A stretch of 64,000 nucleotides of DNA, from positions 1-64,000 of the forward strand of contig JABCZF010000016.1 of the NCBI GenBank assembly GCA_013289825.1, read 5' to 3'. This DNA comes from Acidobacteriota bacterium. GTDB taxonomy: Bacteria > Acidobacteriota > Terriglobia > Acidiferrales > UBA7541. The translations under genes and the position numbers were made by a program. The notes beneath the pieces were generated by a model, which was not told the DNA's origin, made no database searches, and saw only the letters and a program-made list of their open reading frames with translations. Below, one piece after another: positions 1-8,617 of this stretch (its first letter is position 1; every line of letters begins with the position of its first letter).

Positions 1-197
1 TGCAGGTGCCAATTCCTGAGTACACGCCTTCTCTTGTCGTTGTGGTTTTAAAGCCTATCCATGTGCTCTAACACCCTCTTCGCCAACCACCGAGCTGCCA
101 CACGTCCTCGTTATCGACGGATCGGGGTCGAAATTTCTCACTGGCCGGCTATCTTCGCGCACGTCATACTATCGTCCCTGCAAACGCCGGAGGAATC

Positions 198-2639
198 ATG
201 CAGATCTGGTTCCAGGACTTTCGCTTCGCCTGCCGCATGCTTCGCAAGAACGCCTTGTCGACGGTGGTGATTTTGGCCTCCCTGGCCGTCGGAATCGGCG
301 CCAATTCGGCCATCTTCAGCGTAGTGGATGCGTTGTTGCTGCGTCCGCTACCCTATCCGCAGCCGGACCGCCTGGCTGCCGTATGGCTACATTCTCCCGC
401 AATCGGCATTCTCCGCGACTGGCCCTCGCCAGGCCAGTACATTGACATCCAGAACGAGAACCATTCCTTCGCGCAAATGGCCCTTGCCCAGAGCCGCACT
501 TTCACGCTAACCGGACGCGAACAGCCTGAGCGCGTCGGTGGAATGCGGACCCAAGCCAGCTTGCTTGAGATGCTCGGTGCCAAGACTCTGCTTGGCCGCC
601 TGTTATTGCCGGAGGAGGACAAACCCGGCAAGCCCGCCGTGGCCATCCTCAGCGACCGCCTTTGGAAACGCTCCTTCAGCTCCGATCCCGAAATCGTAGG
701 CAGGAGCATCACGCTCGACGGAAAACCCTACGCGGTGGCCGGCGTCCTCGAGAGCGGATTCATGCTCAACGCCGAAGTGATGCCGTCAGAAGGGCCCATG
801 GACAAGGTGGACGTTTTTCTGCCGTTGCCACTGGGAGCCGATGCCGTGAGCAAAAGAGGCGATGAAAACTACAACATCCTCGTGCGGCTGAAGCCTGGCG
901 TTTCCGGGCAACAGGCGCAGGCCGACATCGACGTGATTGCCAACCGCATTCGCGAAAAGGACAAGCGCGACCGCAGCTTCGGCATGCACGTGGTGGGGCT
1001 CGAAGAGCAGGTCGTCGGAGACGTTCGCCGTGCGCTGCTCGTGCTGCTGGGGTCCGTGGCGCTCGTCCTGCTGATCGCCTGCGCCAACGTTGCCAACCTC
1101 CTGCTCACCCGTGCCGCGGGGCGCGAGAAGGAACTGGCCATCCGCACCGCTTTGGGCGCAGGGTGGCAGCGTCTCGCGCGGCAACTACTAACCGAGAGTA
1201 TTCTGTTGGGACTCCTCGGAGGGGCCGCGGGCCTCCTGGTCGCTCGAGCGAGCCTTTACGTGGTCCGCACAATGAATCCGGGCAATATTCCCCGGCTCGA
1301 AGATATCGCCATCAACGGGTCCGTTCTGGCATTCACCTTCGGCCTATCCCTCGGAACAGGCATCCTGTTCGGCGTGGCTCCCGTGTGGCGTGCTATCAAG
1401 GTCGATCCGAACACATCTCTCAAGGCCGGCGGGCGCAGCGGCCAGAGCGAAGGTGGTCTGCATCTGCGGCGTCACCGTTTGCGAGGCTTATTGGTCATTT
1501 CTGAACTATCCTTCTCGCTGATGCTCTTGATCGGAGCCGGGCTGCTGGTTCGCAGTTTCGTGCGACTGCAAAGTGTGGCCCCAGGCTTTTCCACTGACGG
1601 CGTCCTCACCATGCAGATTGCCGCCAATGACCAGAAGTACCGCGACGATAAGGCGGTAGTCAATTTCTACAGGGAAATGGAAAGCCATGTCGCCCACTTG
1701 CCGGGCGTGATGGCGGAAGGCGTGGTTTCGGCGCTACCGTTGACGGGGGCAGTCGGTTGGGGAGGCATCGAAGTGGAAGGCTACACGCCGCCGCCGGGGC
1801 AGGAGTTGCAAGTAGACCAGCGTATCGCGAGCACCGACTACTTTCGCGCCATGAAGATTCCACTCGTCGCAGGCCGGTTTTTCTCCGACCGTGATACGGC
1901 TGACATGCCCCGGGTTGTCATCATTGATCAAAAATTCGCGCAGCGCTTTTGGTCGCACGGTGATGCCGTCGGAAAGCATCTCTGGTTCGATCCCAAGAAA
2001 CCCTTCACGATTGTGGGCGTCGTGGGAGTCGTCAAACAGTACGGCCTCGAGACGGATGGCAAGATCGCGACCTATTTCCCGCAGCAGCAAGACGCCGACA
2101 ACGACGCCTACCTCGTGGCACGCGCGTCGTCGGATACCGCCGCGCTCTCCTCTGCCATCGTTAGCGAAATCCATTCTATCGATCCATCCGTCGTGGTCTA
2201 CGACATTCGGACCATGCAGGACCGCTTGTACGATTCGCTGGCCCGCCAGCGGTTTTCGAGCACCATGCTGGCTGCATTCGCGGCCTTTGCGATGCTGCTG
2301 GCTGCTGTGGGCCTTTACGGCGTGATGTCTTATCTGGTAACCCAAAGCACTCACGATATTGGGGTGCTGATGGCGCTTGGCGCGCGGTCCAGTGATGTCG
2401 TTAAGCTGGTATTGCGCCAGGGGATGGAACTTGCCGCAATCGGCATCGCTGCAGGCCTCGCTGGCGCGGCTGTCTTGACTCGTGTGATGGCCAGCCTGCT
2501 CTTCGGCGTTAGCACAACCGACGCTGGGACTTTCGCCGCCTTGCCCGCGCTGCTGGCCGCGGTCGCATTCGAGGCCACCATCATTCCCGCTTGGCGAACT
2601 ACTCGCGTCGATCCCGTTGTAGCCCTGCGCGAAGAATAG
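198..2639 (+). CDS. ADOP-type ABC transporter permease (MacB/FtsX-like)
   Basis: This is an 813-residue inner-membrane permease of the acidobacterial 'duplicated orphan permease' type. It has no ATPase gene beside it and its substrate is unknown. The first transmembrane segment lies at about residues 18-42 and is followed by a MacB-like periplasmic core. An FtsX block at about 275-330 contains ACANVANLLL and a basic RTALGAG loop. A second core follows, then a C-terminal FtsX block at about 690-740 (VGLYGVMSYLV, MALGAR), and the protein ends in the family-typical RVDPVVALREE. Unlike the other ADOPs here it lacks the charged N-terminal prefix domain and begins directly with MQIWFQDFRFA. The ATG follows GGAGGAAT at a good distance. 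Family identity is secure; function is not. Confidence 0.88.
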   Translation: MQIWFQDFRFACRMLRKNALSTVVILASLAVGIGANSAIFSVVDALLLRPLPYPQPDRLAAVWLHSPAIGILRDWPSPGQYIDIQNENHSFAQMALAQSRTFTLTGREQPERVGGMRTQASLLEMLGAKTLLGRLLLPEEDKPGKPAVAILSDRLWKRSFSSDPEIVGRSITLDGKPYAVAGVLESGFMLNAEVMPSEGPMDKVDVFLPLPLGADAVSKRGDENYNILVRLKPGVSGQQAQADIDVIANRIREKDKRDRSFGMHVVGLEEQVVGDVRRALLVLLGSVALVLLIACANVANLLLTRAAGREKELAIRTALGAGWQRLARQLLTESILLGLLGGAAGLLVARASLYVVRTMNPGNIPRLEDIAINGSVLAFTFGLSLGTGILFGVAPVWRAIKVDPNTSLKAGGRSGQSEGGLHLRRHRLRGLLVISELSFSLMLLIGAGLLVRSFVRLQSVAPGFSTDGVLTMQIAANDQKYRDDKAVVNFYREMESHVAHLPGVMAEGVVSALPLTGAVGWGGIEVEGYTPPPGQELQVDQRIASTDYFRAMKIPLVAGRFFSDRDTADMPRVVIIDQKFAQRFWSHGDAVGKHLWFDPKKPFTIVGVVGVVKQYGLETDGKIATYFPQQQDADNDAYLVARASSDTAALSSAIVSEIHSIDPSVVVYDIRTMQDRLYDSLARQRFSSTMLAAFAAFAMLLAAVGLYGVMSYLVTQSTHDIGVLMALGARSSDVVKLVLRQGMELAAIGIAAGLAGAAVLTRVMASLLFGVSTTDAGTFAALPALLAAVAFEATIIPAWRTTRVDPVVALREE

Positions 2640-2791
2640 CCTGCCTCGGAAACAAATCCCAGGCGCCCTCGCGGTTCCTCTCCCGAAAACAACATTCACA
2701 TGGTCGTCTGGAGGTGTAACTGGAAGACTACCCCGAGCCGAGTCGGAACCTGTTGCTAATTGCCATTCAATTGACTCCACGGCCCGCTCCG

Positions 2792-2820
2792 TTACTTCTT
2801 TCTTCGGCCGCGATTATACT
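2792..2820 (+). promoter_or_regulatory. Putative pgeF promoter, -10 box 9 nt from the start codon
   Basis: TATACT (2815-2820) ends 9 nt before the pgeF ATG, with a weak TTACTT 17 bp further upstream. Transcription would start almost at the start codon, and no Shine-Dalgarno sequence is present, so a leaderless transcript is inferred. Confidence 0.45.
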
Positions 2821-2829
2821 TATACCTTC

Positions 2830-3753
2830 ATGCCTTCCACCAAACCGCGTCCGCCAAATCGCTCCGCACCCGAAGATCCTCCTGGGCGACGACGCGCCTC
2901 TTGGTCCAGTCGCTGCTCCCTGGGGCTTTCTATTCTCGAAGTCCCCGTCTTCTCCAAACTCCCCTGGCTTATTCACGCTTTCAGCACCCGTCCCGGCGGC
3001 GTCAGCCCCCTCGCCAACGAAAAAGTCCTCAATCTAGGCTTCACCGACTGGGACAGGCGCGAAAACGTCCAGGAAAACCGCCTCCGCTTCCAAATCGCCG
3101 CCGGCGCCCACGATCTCCCTCTCGTCACGCTAAAACAATTCCACTCCGACCTAGTCCAGGTCGTCGATGACGCCCCCGCCGATCCCTGCCGAGGCGACGC
3201 CAGCACCACCAACCGCTCTGGCCTTCTGCTCGCCATCCAAACCGCCGACTGCGTCCCCATCCTCCTCGTGGATGCGAAAAAACGCACCATCGCCGCCATA
3301 CACGCCGGCTGGCGCGGCACCTTGGCCCGCATCGCCGCCAAAACCATCGGCAGAATGCAAATGCACTTCGGCACCAAACCCACCGACGTCCTAGCCGCCG
3401 TGGGCCCCGCCATCGGCGGCTGTTGCTACGAGGTAGGCACCGAAGTAGCCACCCAATTCCTCTCCCAATTCTCAGATGCCCCAGACTACTTCGACGAATT
3501 CCGCACGGGTGACGAGCCCAACCCCATCCAGTGGCTCAATATGATGCCTCCCGGCCACCAGCCTCCGCCGAAAGGCGTCCTCCTCGACCTCCGTAAAGCC
3601 AATCGCTCCCAACTGCTTGCCGCCGGCCTCCGCCCCCAAAACATCCACGTCAGCGACCTCTGCACTGCCTGCCGTCCCGACCTACTCTTCTCCTACCGCA
3701 AAGAAGGCCCCAGATCCGGCCGCCTAATGTCCCTAATAGGCATCCGCTCTTAA
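2830..3753 (+). CDS. pgeF: Peptidoglycan editing factor PgeF (YfiH/laccase-domain family)
   Basis: This 307-residue protein of the multicopper-polyphenol-oxidoreductase/DUF152 family is related to enzymes that remove mis-incorporated amino acids from peptidoglycan precursors. Family motifs appear in order: LKQFHSDLV, TADCVPILL, AAIHAGWRGT, GPAIGGCCYEVG, DLRKANRSQLL and CTACRPDLLFSYR. The His and Cys residues of the metal site (HSD, ADC, IHAGWRG) are all present. The first 35 or so residues are Arg/Pro-rich and not part of the conserved domain, but no better start lies downstream. The stop codon overlaps the end of the convergent gene by 4 nt. It appears to be transcribed alone. Confidence 0.9.
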   Translation: MPSTKPRPPNRSAPEDPPGRRRASWSSRCSLGLSILEVPVFSKLPWLIHAFSTRPGGVSPLANEKVLNLGFTDWDRRENVQENRLRFQIAAGAHDLPLVTLKQFHSDLVQVVDDAPADPCRGDASTTNRSGLLLAIQTADCVPILLVDAKKRTIAAIHAGWRGTLARIAAKTIGRMQMHFGTKPTDVLAAVGPAIGGCCYEVGTEVATQFLSQFSDAPDYFDEFRTGDEPNPIQWLNMMPPGHQPPPKGVLLDLRKANRSQLLAAGLRPQNIHVSDLCTACRPDLLFSYRKEGPRSGRLMSLIGIRS

Positions 3754-4271
3754 GACCTCGGTAATGAAACCGAGGAGCTGTCCCACACCTGCACCTCGAC
3801 AAAGCGAGTCTCGAAGCCAGCCTTATCGGATAGACCGAACCCTGCAACAGCTTCTCCCTGATGAAAAAGCGCCGCCATCTCTTGGAGTTTGTAGACCCGG
3901 CGCCCCGGCTCCTCCGCGACGCTCATGCTGTCACCGAGAGTGAACGTCATTGCCTCGGGCGCCAGACTTGAGAGCGGAATCACGAGGGCAGCTGGCCGAG
4001 ACAGATCCACGATGTAGGAGAAATCACCGAGGAAGAAGTACGCCGGTTGCTGATGGATTGCGCGACCCAGAACCTTACTCGCGGCTTGTGCTAGCCACTC
4101 CTCCGTACAACGTCGCCGGGCCAGATAGTTGGCTTTCAGAGTCGGTCGAGACTCGCGCCGCAGGCAATCAAGGATTCGAGAAGCCTCTAAATCAGGGAGA
4201 GCGCATATGTTGAGACACGCGCCCCGAGCCGGATCATAGCGGTGCGTGATGACTCCAGGCATGGCAGTCAC
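3750..4271 (-). CDS. Hypothetical protein
   Basis: This 173-residue soluble protein belongs to no family I recognise. It has no signal peptide or membrane segment. It contains an Arg-rich stretch near residues 40-55 (RRESRPTLKANYLARRR) and a central hydrophobic beta-rich part (YFFLGDFSYIVDLSRPAALVIPL). The start is GTG, preceded by AAAGGG at suitable spacing; an in-frame ATG lies three codons further in. The gene converges on pgeF with a 4-nt overlap and is divergent from vapBC. Its codon use resembles the neighbours, so it is probably real. Confidence 0.55.
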   Translation of the reverse strand: MTAMPGVITHRYDPARGACLNICALPDLEASRILDCLRRESRPTLKANYLARRRCTEEWLAQAASKVLGRAIHQQPAYFFLGDFSYIVDLSRPAALVIPLSSLAPEAMTFTLGDSMSVAEEPGRRVYKLQEMAALFHQGEAVAGFGLSDKAGFETRFVEVQVWDSSSVSLPRS

Positions 4272-4315
4272 GTGAGGAACCCTTTGGTCTAGACGTTACC
4301 GCGAGCCTAATTCTA

Positions 4316-4344
4316 TTGCAAATTACACGAGACCCGTGTACACT
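4316..4344 (+). promoter_or_regulatory. vapBC promoter with palindromic operator
   Basis: TTGCAA (4316-4321) and TACACT (4339-4344) are separated by exactly 17 bp. A perfect inverted repeat, TACACG-N5-CGTGTA (4324-4340), fills the spacer and overlaps the -10 box. This is where an antitoxin or toxin-antitoxin complex would repress its own operon. The -10 box ends 6 nt before the GTG chosen for vapB, which implies a leaderless transcript. Confidence 0.65.
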
Positions 4345-4350
4345 GTTTTC

Positions 4351-4569
4351 GTGAAAAATATCACCCTCAGTGCCGACGGCGATCTCATCGAAAAGGCTCG
4401 CCAGGTCGCCAAGTCCGAGCGCAAGACCCTGAACGCCGCCTTCCGCGAATGGCTAGAGTTCTACACCCGCCGCCGGGGTGACGTCGCGGCGTACCGTGCT
4501 TTGATGGCGCGTCTGCAGCACATCGATGCCGGCGGCCCCTACACGCGCGATGAAATGAATGAGCGATAG
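4351..4569 (+). CDS. vapB: VapB-type antitoxin
   Basis: This small protein of 72 residues has the look of a ribbon-helix-helix antitoxin: KNITLSADGDLIEKAR followed by LNAAFREWLEFYTRRR. Proteins of this kind bind the operator through the N-terminal strand and neutralise the toxin with the C-terminal tail. An in-frame GTG at 4336 is rejected as the start because it lies within the promoter just before the -10 box. GTG 4351 gives the typical antitoxin N-terminus. The gene overlaps vapC by 11 nt, so the two are likely co-translated. Confidence 0.8.
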   Translation: MKNITLSADGDLIEKARQVAKSERKTLNAAFREWLEFYTRRRGDVAAYRALMARLQHIDAGGPYTRDEMNER

Positions 4570-4981
4570 ATTCTTTCTCGATACCAATATTTTCGTCTAC
4601 GCCTTGAGCAGAAGCGTTCCTGCAAAGCGCCTTACCGCCGGCCGCCTTGTTGATGAGGCCATCGAATCCGGAAAGGGAATCGTCAGCTTTCAAGTTGTCC
4701 AGGAGTTCTTCAGTGTCGCCTTTAGGCGCTTCACTCCACCGATGTCACCAGCCGAGGCCGAACAGGCTCTCGCCCTGACATTTCGTCCGCTCCTCGCCGT
4801 TCACTCTTCCTATTCTCTCTATGGGCAGGCGCTCGAGCTGACCCGCAGCAATTCCATCTCTTGGTACGACTCGTTGATCGTCGCGGCCGCCATGGAAAGT
4901 GACTGCCGTATCCTGTACTCAGAAGATCTGCAACACGGCCAAAAACTCGACAACCTGCGCATCCAAAACCCTTTCCTATAA
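4559..4981 (+). CDS. vapC: VapC-type PIN-domain ribonuclease toxin
   Basis: This 140-residue PIN-domain protein shows the acidic metal-site residues of the family in order: FFLDTNIFVYA near the N-terminus, the Glu of VVQEFF, the Asp of SWYDSLIVAAA, and Asp in YSEDLQHG near the C-terminus. VapC toxins are Mg-dependent RNases, often cutting initiator tRNA or the sarcin-ricin loop; the target here cannot be told. Its position after vapB, with an 11-nt overlap, is the standard arrangement. All catalytic acids are intact, so the toxin should be active. Confidence 0.88.
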   Translation: MSDRFFLDTNIFVYALSRSVPAKRLTAGRLVDEAIESGKGIVSFQVVQEFFSVAFRRFTPPMSPAEAEQALALTFRPLLAVHSSYSLYGQALELTRSNSISWYDSLIVAAAMESDCRILYSEDLQHGQKLDNLRIQNPFL

Positions 4982-5010
4982 CGTTCTCAAGACCCCCCAA
5001 GCTTCTTTGC

Positions 5011-5208
5011 CTAGCCCAAGGACCTGCCTTCCGTGCCGTTGTTGGCATCTACCTGTGGTGCCTTATTCCGCGTAGCGCCGGCATCCTTGGTGGCGTTTTT
5101 TTGATTCCCTAGACTGTTCTCGCAGTCTAAGTCCTTTGCTTGCTGCTTCTTAGGGAAAGCACTGGGATGGCGTGTCTCTGGTTTTTTCTCTTCTTTACCG
5201 GGAATCAT
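5011..5208 (-). CDS. Possible small hydrophilic protein (doubtful)
   Basis: This 65-codon frame has an ATG that overlaps the rlmN stop by 14 nt on the same strand. The product would be very rich in Lys, Asn, Gln and Pro with no hydrophobic core. There is no Shine-Dalgarno sequence and no family is recognised. The stretch between vapC and rlmN holds nothing else. It may simply be a chance frame in the rlmN 3' region. Confidence 0.2.
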   Translation of the reverse strand: MIPGKEEKKPETRHPSAFPKKQQAKDLDCENSLGNQKNATKDAGATRNKAPQVDANNGTEGRSLG

Positions 5209-6316
5209 CTACCGATGGCGGGGCATTCTCGATCTGCAGCAAGGCCAACTGCCCGCATGCCGCCATCACGTCTCGCCCTCGCGAATACCTGGTGAACGCC
5301 GGCACGCCCTTCTCCAGCAAAATCTTATGAAACGCATTCACCCGCTCTGCTGTCGGTTCCGCGTACGGCAGCGCCCCCGGGTTCCACGGAATCAAATTCA
5401 CTTTTACGCGTCCCAGGTCTGTCATCATTTTCGCCACGCGCCGCGCATCCTCCGGAGAATCGTTTACTCCGCCGAGCAGCACATACTCAAACGTCACATA
5501 CTCCCGCGCGCCTCTCGGAAATTTCTTGCACGCCTCCAACAAGACTGACAACGGATATTTCTTGTTGATCGGCATCAGCCGATCGCGCTGCTCATCGCAC
5601 GAAGCATTCAAAGAAATCGCCAGCTTGGGGCGCAGTTCTTCCGCTGCCAGCCGCTCGATTCCTGGCACGATCCCGCTCGTCGAGAGTGTCGCGTGCCGGG
5701 GCGCAATTCTCACTCCCGCGTTGTCCAGCAGAATGCGTAATGCCGCCATCACCGCCTCATAGTTAAGTAGTGGTTCTCCTTGTCCCATCAACACGATATT
5801 TGTTCTCGGCGCCAGCCGCTCCTTGTGCTCCTCCAGCGGCAGCAGCACCTGCGCCACGATCTCTCCCGCCGTCAAATTCCGAATCAATCCCAGCTGCGCC
5901 GTCATGCAAAACTGGCAATCCACCGCACACCCCGCCTGTGTGGACACACAAATGGTTTGCCGCCCCTCGCTAGGCATAAACACAGCCTCCACGGATGCAG
6001 GCCTCAAGGTTCTTCTCTTCTCTCGGCCCTCCGCGCCCCCTTGGTCAATTCCATCTTTTTCTTTTCCGGCCAACTCAAACAAATAGCGCACCGATCCATC
6101 GCGAGACTCGAAACGTTGTTTCACGACGGGCACGGTAATTGTCGCTTCCGCAGCCAAACGGGTGCGCAAACCCGCCGGCAAATTCGTAATCTGCCCCACC
6201 TCAAATTTTCTCTCGGCATACAAGGCGTGGTATATCTGCCCGCCGCGATACCCAGGCTCCCCCATCGCCACGCACATCTCGCGAAGCTCGTCTTTCGATT
6301 TTCCAAGTAATTCCAT
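5195..6316 (-). CDS. rlmN: Dual-specificity 23S rRNA/tRNA (adenine-C2)-methyltransferase RlmN
   Basis: This radical-SAM enzyme methylates A2503 of 23S rRNA and A37 of some tRNAs. The 373-residue product has the cluster motif CAVDCQFC (C-x3-C-x2-C) at about residue 130. It also has GQGEPLLNYEAV, the LAISLNASCDEQRDRLMP segment, and the C-terminal catalytic Cys in RDVMAACGQLA. An insertion of about 20 charged residues (around 88-108, containing KEKDGIDQGG) sits before the VEAVFMP strand and is unusual. The ATG at 6316 gives the normal N-terminus (MELLGKS); a TTG 14 codons upstream is less likely. It is divergent from the cysteine dioxygenase gene. Confidence 0.93.
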   Translation of the reverse strand: MELLGKSKDELREMCVAMGEPGYRGGQIYHALYAERKFEVGQITNLPAGLRTRLAAEATITVPVVKQRFESRDGSVRYLFELAGKEKDGIDQGGAEGREKRRTLRPASVEAVFMPSEGRQTICVSTQAGCAVDCQFCMTAQLGLIRNLTAGEIVAQVLLPLEEHKERLAPRTNIVLMGQGEPLLNYEAVMAALRILLDNAGVRIAPRHATLSTSGIVPGIERLAAEELRPKLAISLNASCDEQRDRLMPINKKYPLSVLLEACKKFPRGAREYVTFEYVLLGGVNDSPEDARRVAKMMTDLGRVKVNLIPWNPGALPYAEPTAERVNAFHKILLEKGVPAFTRYSRGRDVMAACGQLALLQIENAPPSVDDSR

Positions 6317-6428
6317 GGAAGATTCCCGCGACCCCGTCTTTACTCCGTTCCACCGCAATCACCCTACAGAATATCGTGTTTCCCCGACGAATTTCTTCTT
6401 TGCCTGTTTATCTGCTTCTTTTCGGCGT

Positions 6429-6434
6429 TATAAT
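6429..6434 (+). promoter_or_regulatory. -10 box of the cysteine dioxygenase gene
   Basis: A perfect TATAAT ends 9 nt before the start codon. No convincing -35 hexamer lies at 16-18 bp and no Shine-Dalgarno sequence is present. This is the same geometry as at pgeF, so a leaderless transcript is inferred. Confidence 0.5.
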
Positions 6435-6443
6435 TTTCCTACC

Positions 6444-7040
6444 ATGCCAGAACAACTCGCCGTCGAGCAACTCGCCATCGCCGACTGGGTCAGAGGCCTC
6501 TCCGCCCTTCCTGAGCGCGACTTCACTCTCGAAGCCGTCCAGGACTATATCCTCCACCATGCCGTCCGTCCCGAAACGCTCGAAAAATACCTCTTCTTTT
6601 CCAAAGGCAATTACACCCGCAATCTCATTTTCAAGAACGCGGTCTTCGAGTGCATGACCATCTGCTGGGAAGTCGGCCAGCACAGCCGCATCCACAATCA
6701 TCGCGACCAGAACTGTTGGATGTCCGCTCCCATCGGCCGCCTGAAAGTCCAAAATTTCCGCGTCGAACAAAAAGACGCAGCCTGCGGCACCTGCAAAATC
6801 GTTGCCACTGAAATCTATGAAATGGACGGAGCCCATCCCGCCTACGTCAACCCCCTGGAGCCCGTCCACCAAGTCCTGAACCTACCCGAATTCAACCAGC
6901 GCGCCGTAAGCATCCACATCTATTCCAAGCCCTTCGACACCTGCGAAGTCTACACCCGCGAAAAAGGCACCTACGGCGACGTCCCCCTTCACTACACCAG
7001 CGAATACGGCAAGCTCCACCCCGGCGAAAAGCTCCTGTAG
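6444..7040 (+). CDS. Cysteine dioxygenase type I family protein
   Basis: This 198-residue cupin oxidises L-cysteine, or a related thiol, to the sulfinate using Fe(II) and O2. The iron ligands of the family are H84 and H86 ([11 protein letters not shown]) and H142 (EPVHQVLN). Cys91 and Tyr160 (SIHIYSKP) match the residues that form the Cys-Tyr crosslink in mammalian CDO, so the crosslinked-cofactor type is likely. The open frame extends far upstream into rlmN, but ATG 6444 is the sensible start because homology begins there and the TATAAT lies just before it. Substrate specificity (cysteine or 3-mercaptopropionate) is not certain. Confidence 0.87.
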   Translation: MPEQLAVEQLAIADWVRGLSALPERDFTLEAVQDYILHHAVRPETLEKYLFFSKGNYTRNLIFKNAVFECMTICWEVGQHSRIHNHRDQNCWMSAPIGRLKVQNFRVEQKDAACGTCKIVATEIYEMDGAHPAYVNPLEPVHQVLNLPEFNQRAVSIHIYSKPFDTCEVYTREKGTYGDVPLHYTSEYGKLHPGEKLL

Positions 7041-7155
7041 CACAGGCCCTCGCGGCGACGCTCTTCCGCTGCCGACCTGGCACCCACCCCCAATACCACG
7101 CCGGGCGTTGTACGATGTTCCCTGCGCCCGAGCGTGGCCATCTCCACAAAGCCCT

Positions 7156-8076
7156 ATGCCCGAACACCCAGACATCGTCGTGTACCTCGAAGCCCTGGAA
7201 ACCCGCATCCTAGGCCAAACCCTGGAAGCGGTGCGCATCGTGAGCCCCTTCCTCCTCCGCACCGCAAACCCTCCGCTCGCCAGCGCGTCCGGCAAAAAAG
7301 TAATCCAGCTTCGCCGCCTCGGTAAACGCATCTGCGTCGGCCTAGAAGACGAACTCTGGCTAGTCCTCCATCTAATGATCGCCGGCCGCCTGCACTGGCG
7401 TCCTGTTTCGACCCACGCCGCCCGGCCCAAAATCTCCCCGCCTCGCGGCCTGGCTGCTTTCGATTTTCCCAATGGCTCTCTTCTCTGGACCGAAGCCGGA
7501 TCCAAAAAGCGCGCTTCTCTCCACGTCGTCGCAGGCGAAGCCGGCCTAAGCTCTCTGGATCCTGGAGGCTTAGAAGTCCTCGACGCTGACCTGCAGCACT
7601 TCACTGCTAGACTTCTCTCCGCCAACCACACTCTCAAACGCGCCCTCACCGATCCGCGCCTTTTCAGCGGCATCGGCAACGCCTACTCGGACGAAATTCT
7701 CTTCGAAGCCAAACTCTCTCCGCTGGCGCTCACGCAAAAATTATCCGTTCCCGAAATCAAGCGCCTCTTCGAAGCCATCCGCTCTAGCCTGGTGCGCTGG
7801 ACCGATCATCTCCGCGTTGAAGCCGCCGGAAACTTCCCAGAAAAAGTCACTGCCTTCCGCGAAGGCATGGCCGTTCACGGCCGCTACAAACAACCTTGCC
7901 CGCGCTGCAGCTCAAAAATCCAGCGCATCCGCTACGCCGCGAACGAAACCAACTATTGCCCTACGTGCCAAACTCGGGGCAAACTCCTCGCCGACCGCGC
8001 CCTCTCCCGCCTGCTCCGCGAAGACTGGCCGCGCTCCCTCGATGAGCTCGAACTTCTCATTTCCAAACCCAAATAG
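7156..8076 (+). CDS. Fpg/Nei family DNA glycosylase/AP lyase
   Basis: This 306-residue base-excision repair enzyme removes oxidised bases. The start at ATG 7156 is fixed by the family: MPEHPDI places the catalytic N-terminal Pro at position 2 and Glu at 3 once Met is removed. The beta-sandwich contains the lysine-bearing RRLGKRI loop and [13 protein letters not shown]. The helix-two-turn-helix is at [21 protein letters not shown]-terminal zinc finger has CPRC and CPTC pairs about 20 residues apart. It is closer to a divergent acidobacterial Fpg-like group than to classical MutM, so I give no symbol. An in-frame ATG 16 codons upstream would destroy the N-terminal catalytic Pro. Confidence 0.9.
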   Translation: MPEHPDIVVYLEALETRILGQTLEAVRIVSPFLLRTANPPLASASGKKVIQLRRLGKRICVGLEDELWLVLHLMIAGRLHWRPVSTHAARPKISPPRGLAAFDFPNGSLLWTEAGSKKRASLHVVAGEAGLSSLDPGGLEVLDADLQHFTARLLSANHTLKRALTDPRLFSGIGNAYSDEILFEAKLSPLALTQKLSVPEIKRLFEAIRSSLVRWTDHLRVEAAGNFPEKVTAFREGMAVHGRYKQPCPRCSSKIQRIRYAANETNYCPTCQTRGKLLADRALSRLLREDWPRSLDELELLISKPK

Positions 8077-8185
8077 TCTGCTTCATGCCGCGACCAATCT
8101 TCAAAAGGCGCCCCTCTCCCTCCTGTCGCCTAGCGTAGAATTTCTCCTCGCGCTTAAACTGTTCTGTAGGGCAGGAGAAAACCAC

Positions 8186-8579
8186 ATGGCCGGACCTGCG
8201 GAGAACCTTGCACTCGCAAGGCGGTATCTCAAAGCACTCGAATGGGGACCGACCGGCCACCACCTTGGCCAGTTTTTCGCGCCAGAAGTTGTTGTAGAAA
8301 TCTTTCCCAGCAAATTCTTTCCGAACGGCAGTCGCGATGACTTAGCCGGGGATTTCTGCCGCGGCCGAGCGCGGCCAAAAAGTGATGACGAGCCAGAAGT
8401 AGGAAATCAGAAACGAGGTGGCCAGCGGCGATAAGGTCGCTCTCGAAATCCATTGGAGGGGCGCCCTGGCCGTGCCTTTTCAAACCATTCCAAAAGGGGG
8501 GCAAATGCGGGCCCACTTTGCTGCATTCCTCGAATTCAAGGACGGCAAAATTGTTTCCCAGCGCAACTACGATTGCTAA
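8186..8579 (+). pseudogene. Broken SnoaL/NTF2-like protein gene
   Basis: The start is good: ATG 8186 with AGGAG at 8173-8177. It reads ARRYLKALEWG...LGQFFAPEVVVEIFP, the typical beginning of a small NTF2/SnoaL-like protein. At the GGGG run 8348-8351 the frame is lost. Removing one G gives ISAAAERGQKVMTSQK, then an in-frame TAG at 8400-8402, then EIRNEVASGDKVALEIHW and onward to LEFKDGKIVSQRNYDC and a TAA at 8577-8579. The family normally has an aromatic residue where the TAG stands (QKYEIRN-like). Two separate lesions make decay likely, though a base-call error at the G run is possible. The intact product would be about 130 residues. Confidence 0.75.
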
Positions 8580-8617
8580 GAGCCGTAGTCGGCCTCATCC
8601 GCCGGCCGCCACGCCTT

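Noticed and set aside
61..270. Open frame of 69 codons overlapping the first permease start
   Set aside because: No ribosome site, composition unlike a protein, and it overlaps a permease gene with a strong Shine-Dalgarno.
3756..3775. Terminator between pgeF and the convergent hypothetical gene
   Set aside because: CCTCGGT/ACCGAGG forms a 7-bp hairpin but no T tract follows on either strand, and it lies in the coding end of the minus-strand gene.
4336..4350. GTG 4336 as the vapB start
   Set aside because: It lies in the promoter spacer just before the -10 box, so it would not be in the mRNA; GTG 4351 gives the normal antitoxin N-terminus.
6162..6443. Upstream extension of the cysteine dioxygenase frame
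   Set aside because: It runs antisense through rlmN, has no homology and precedes the TATAAT box.
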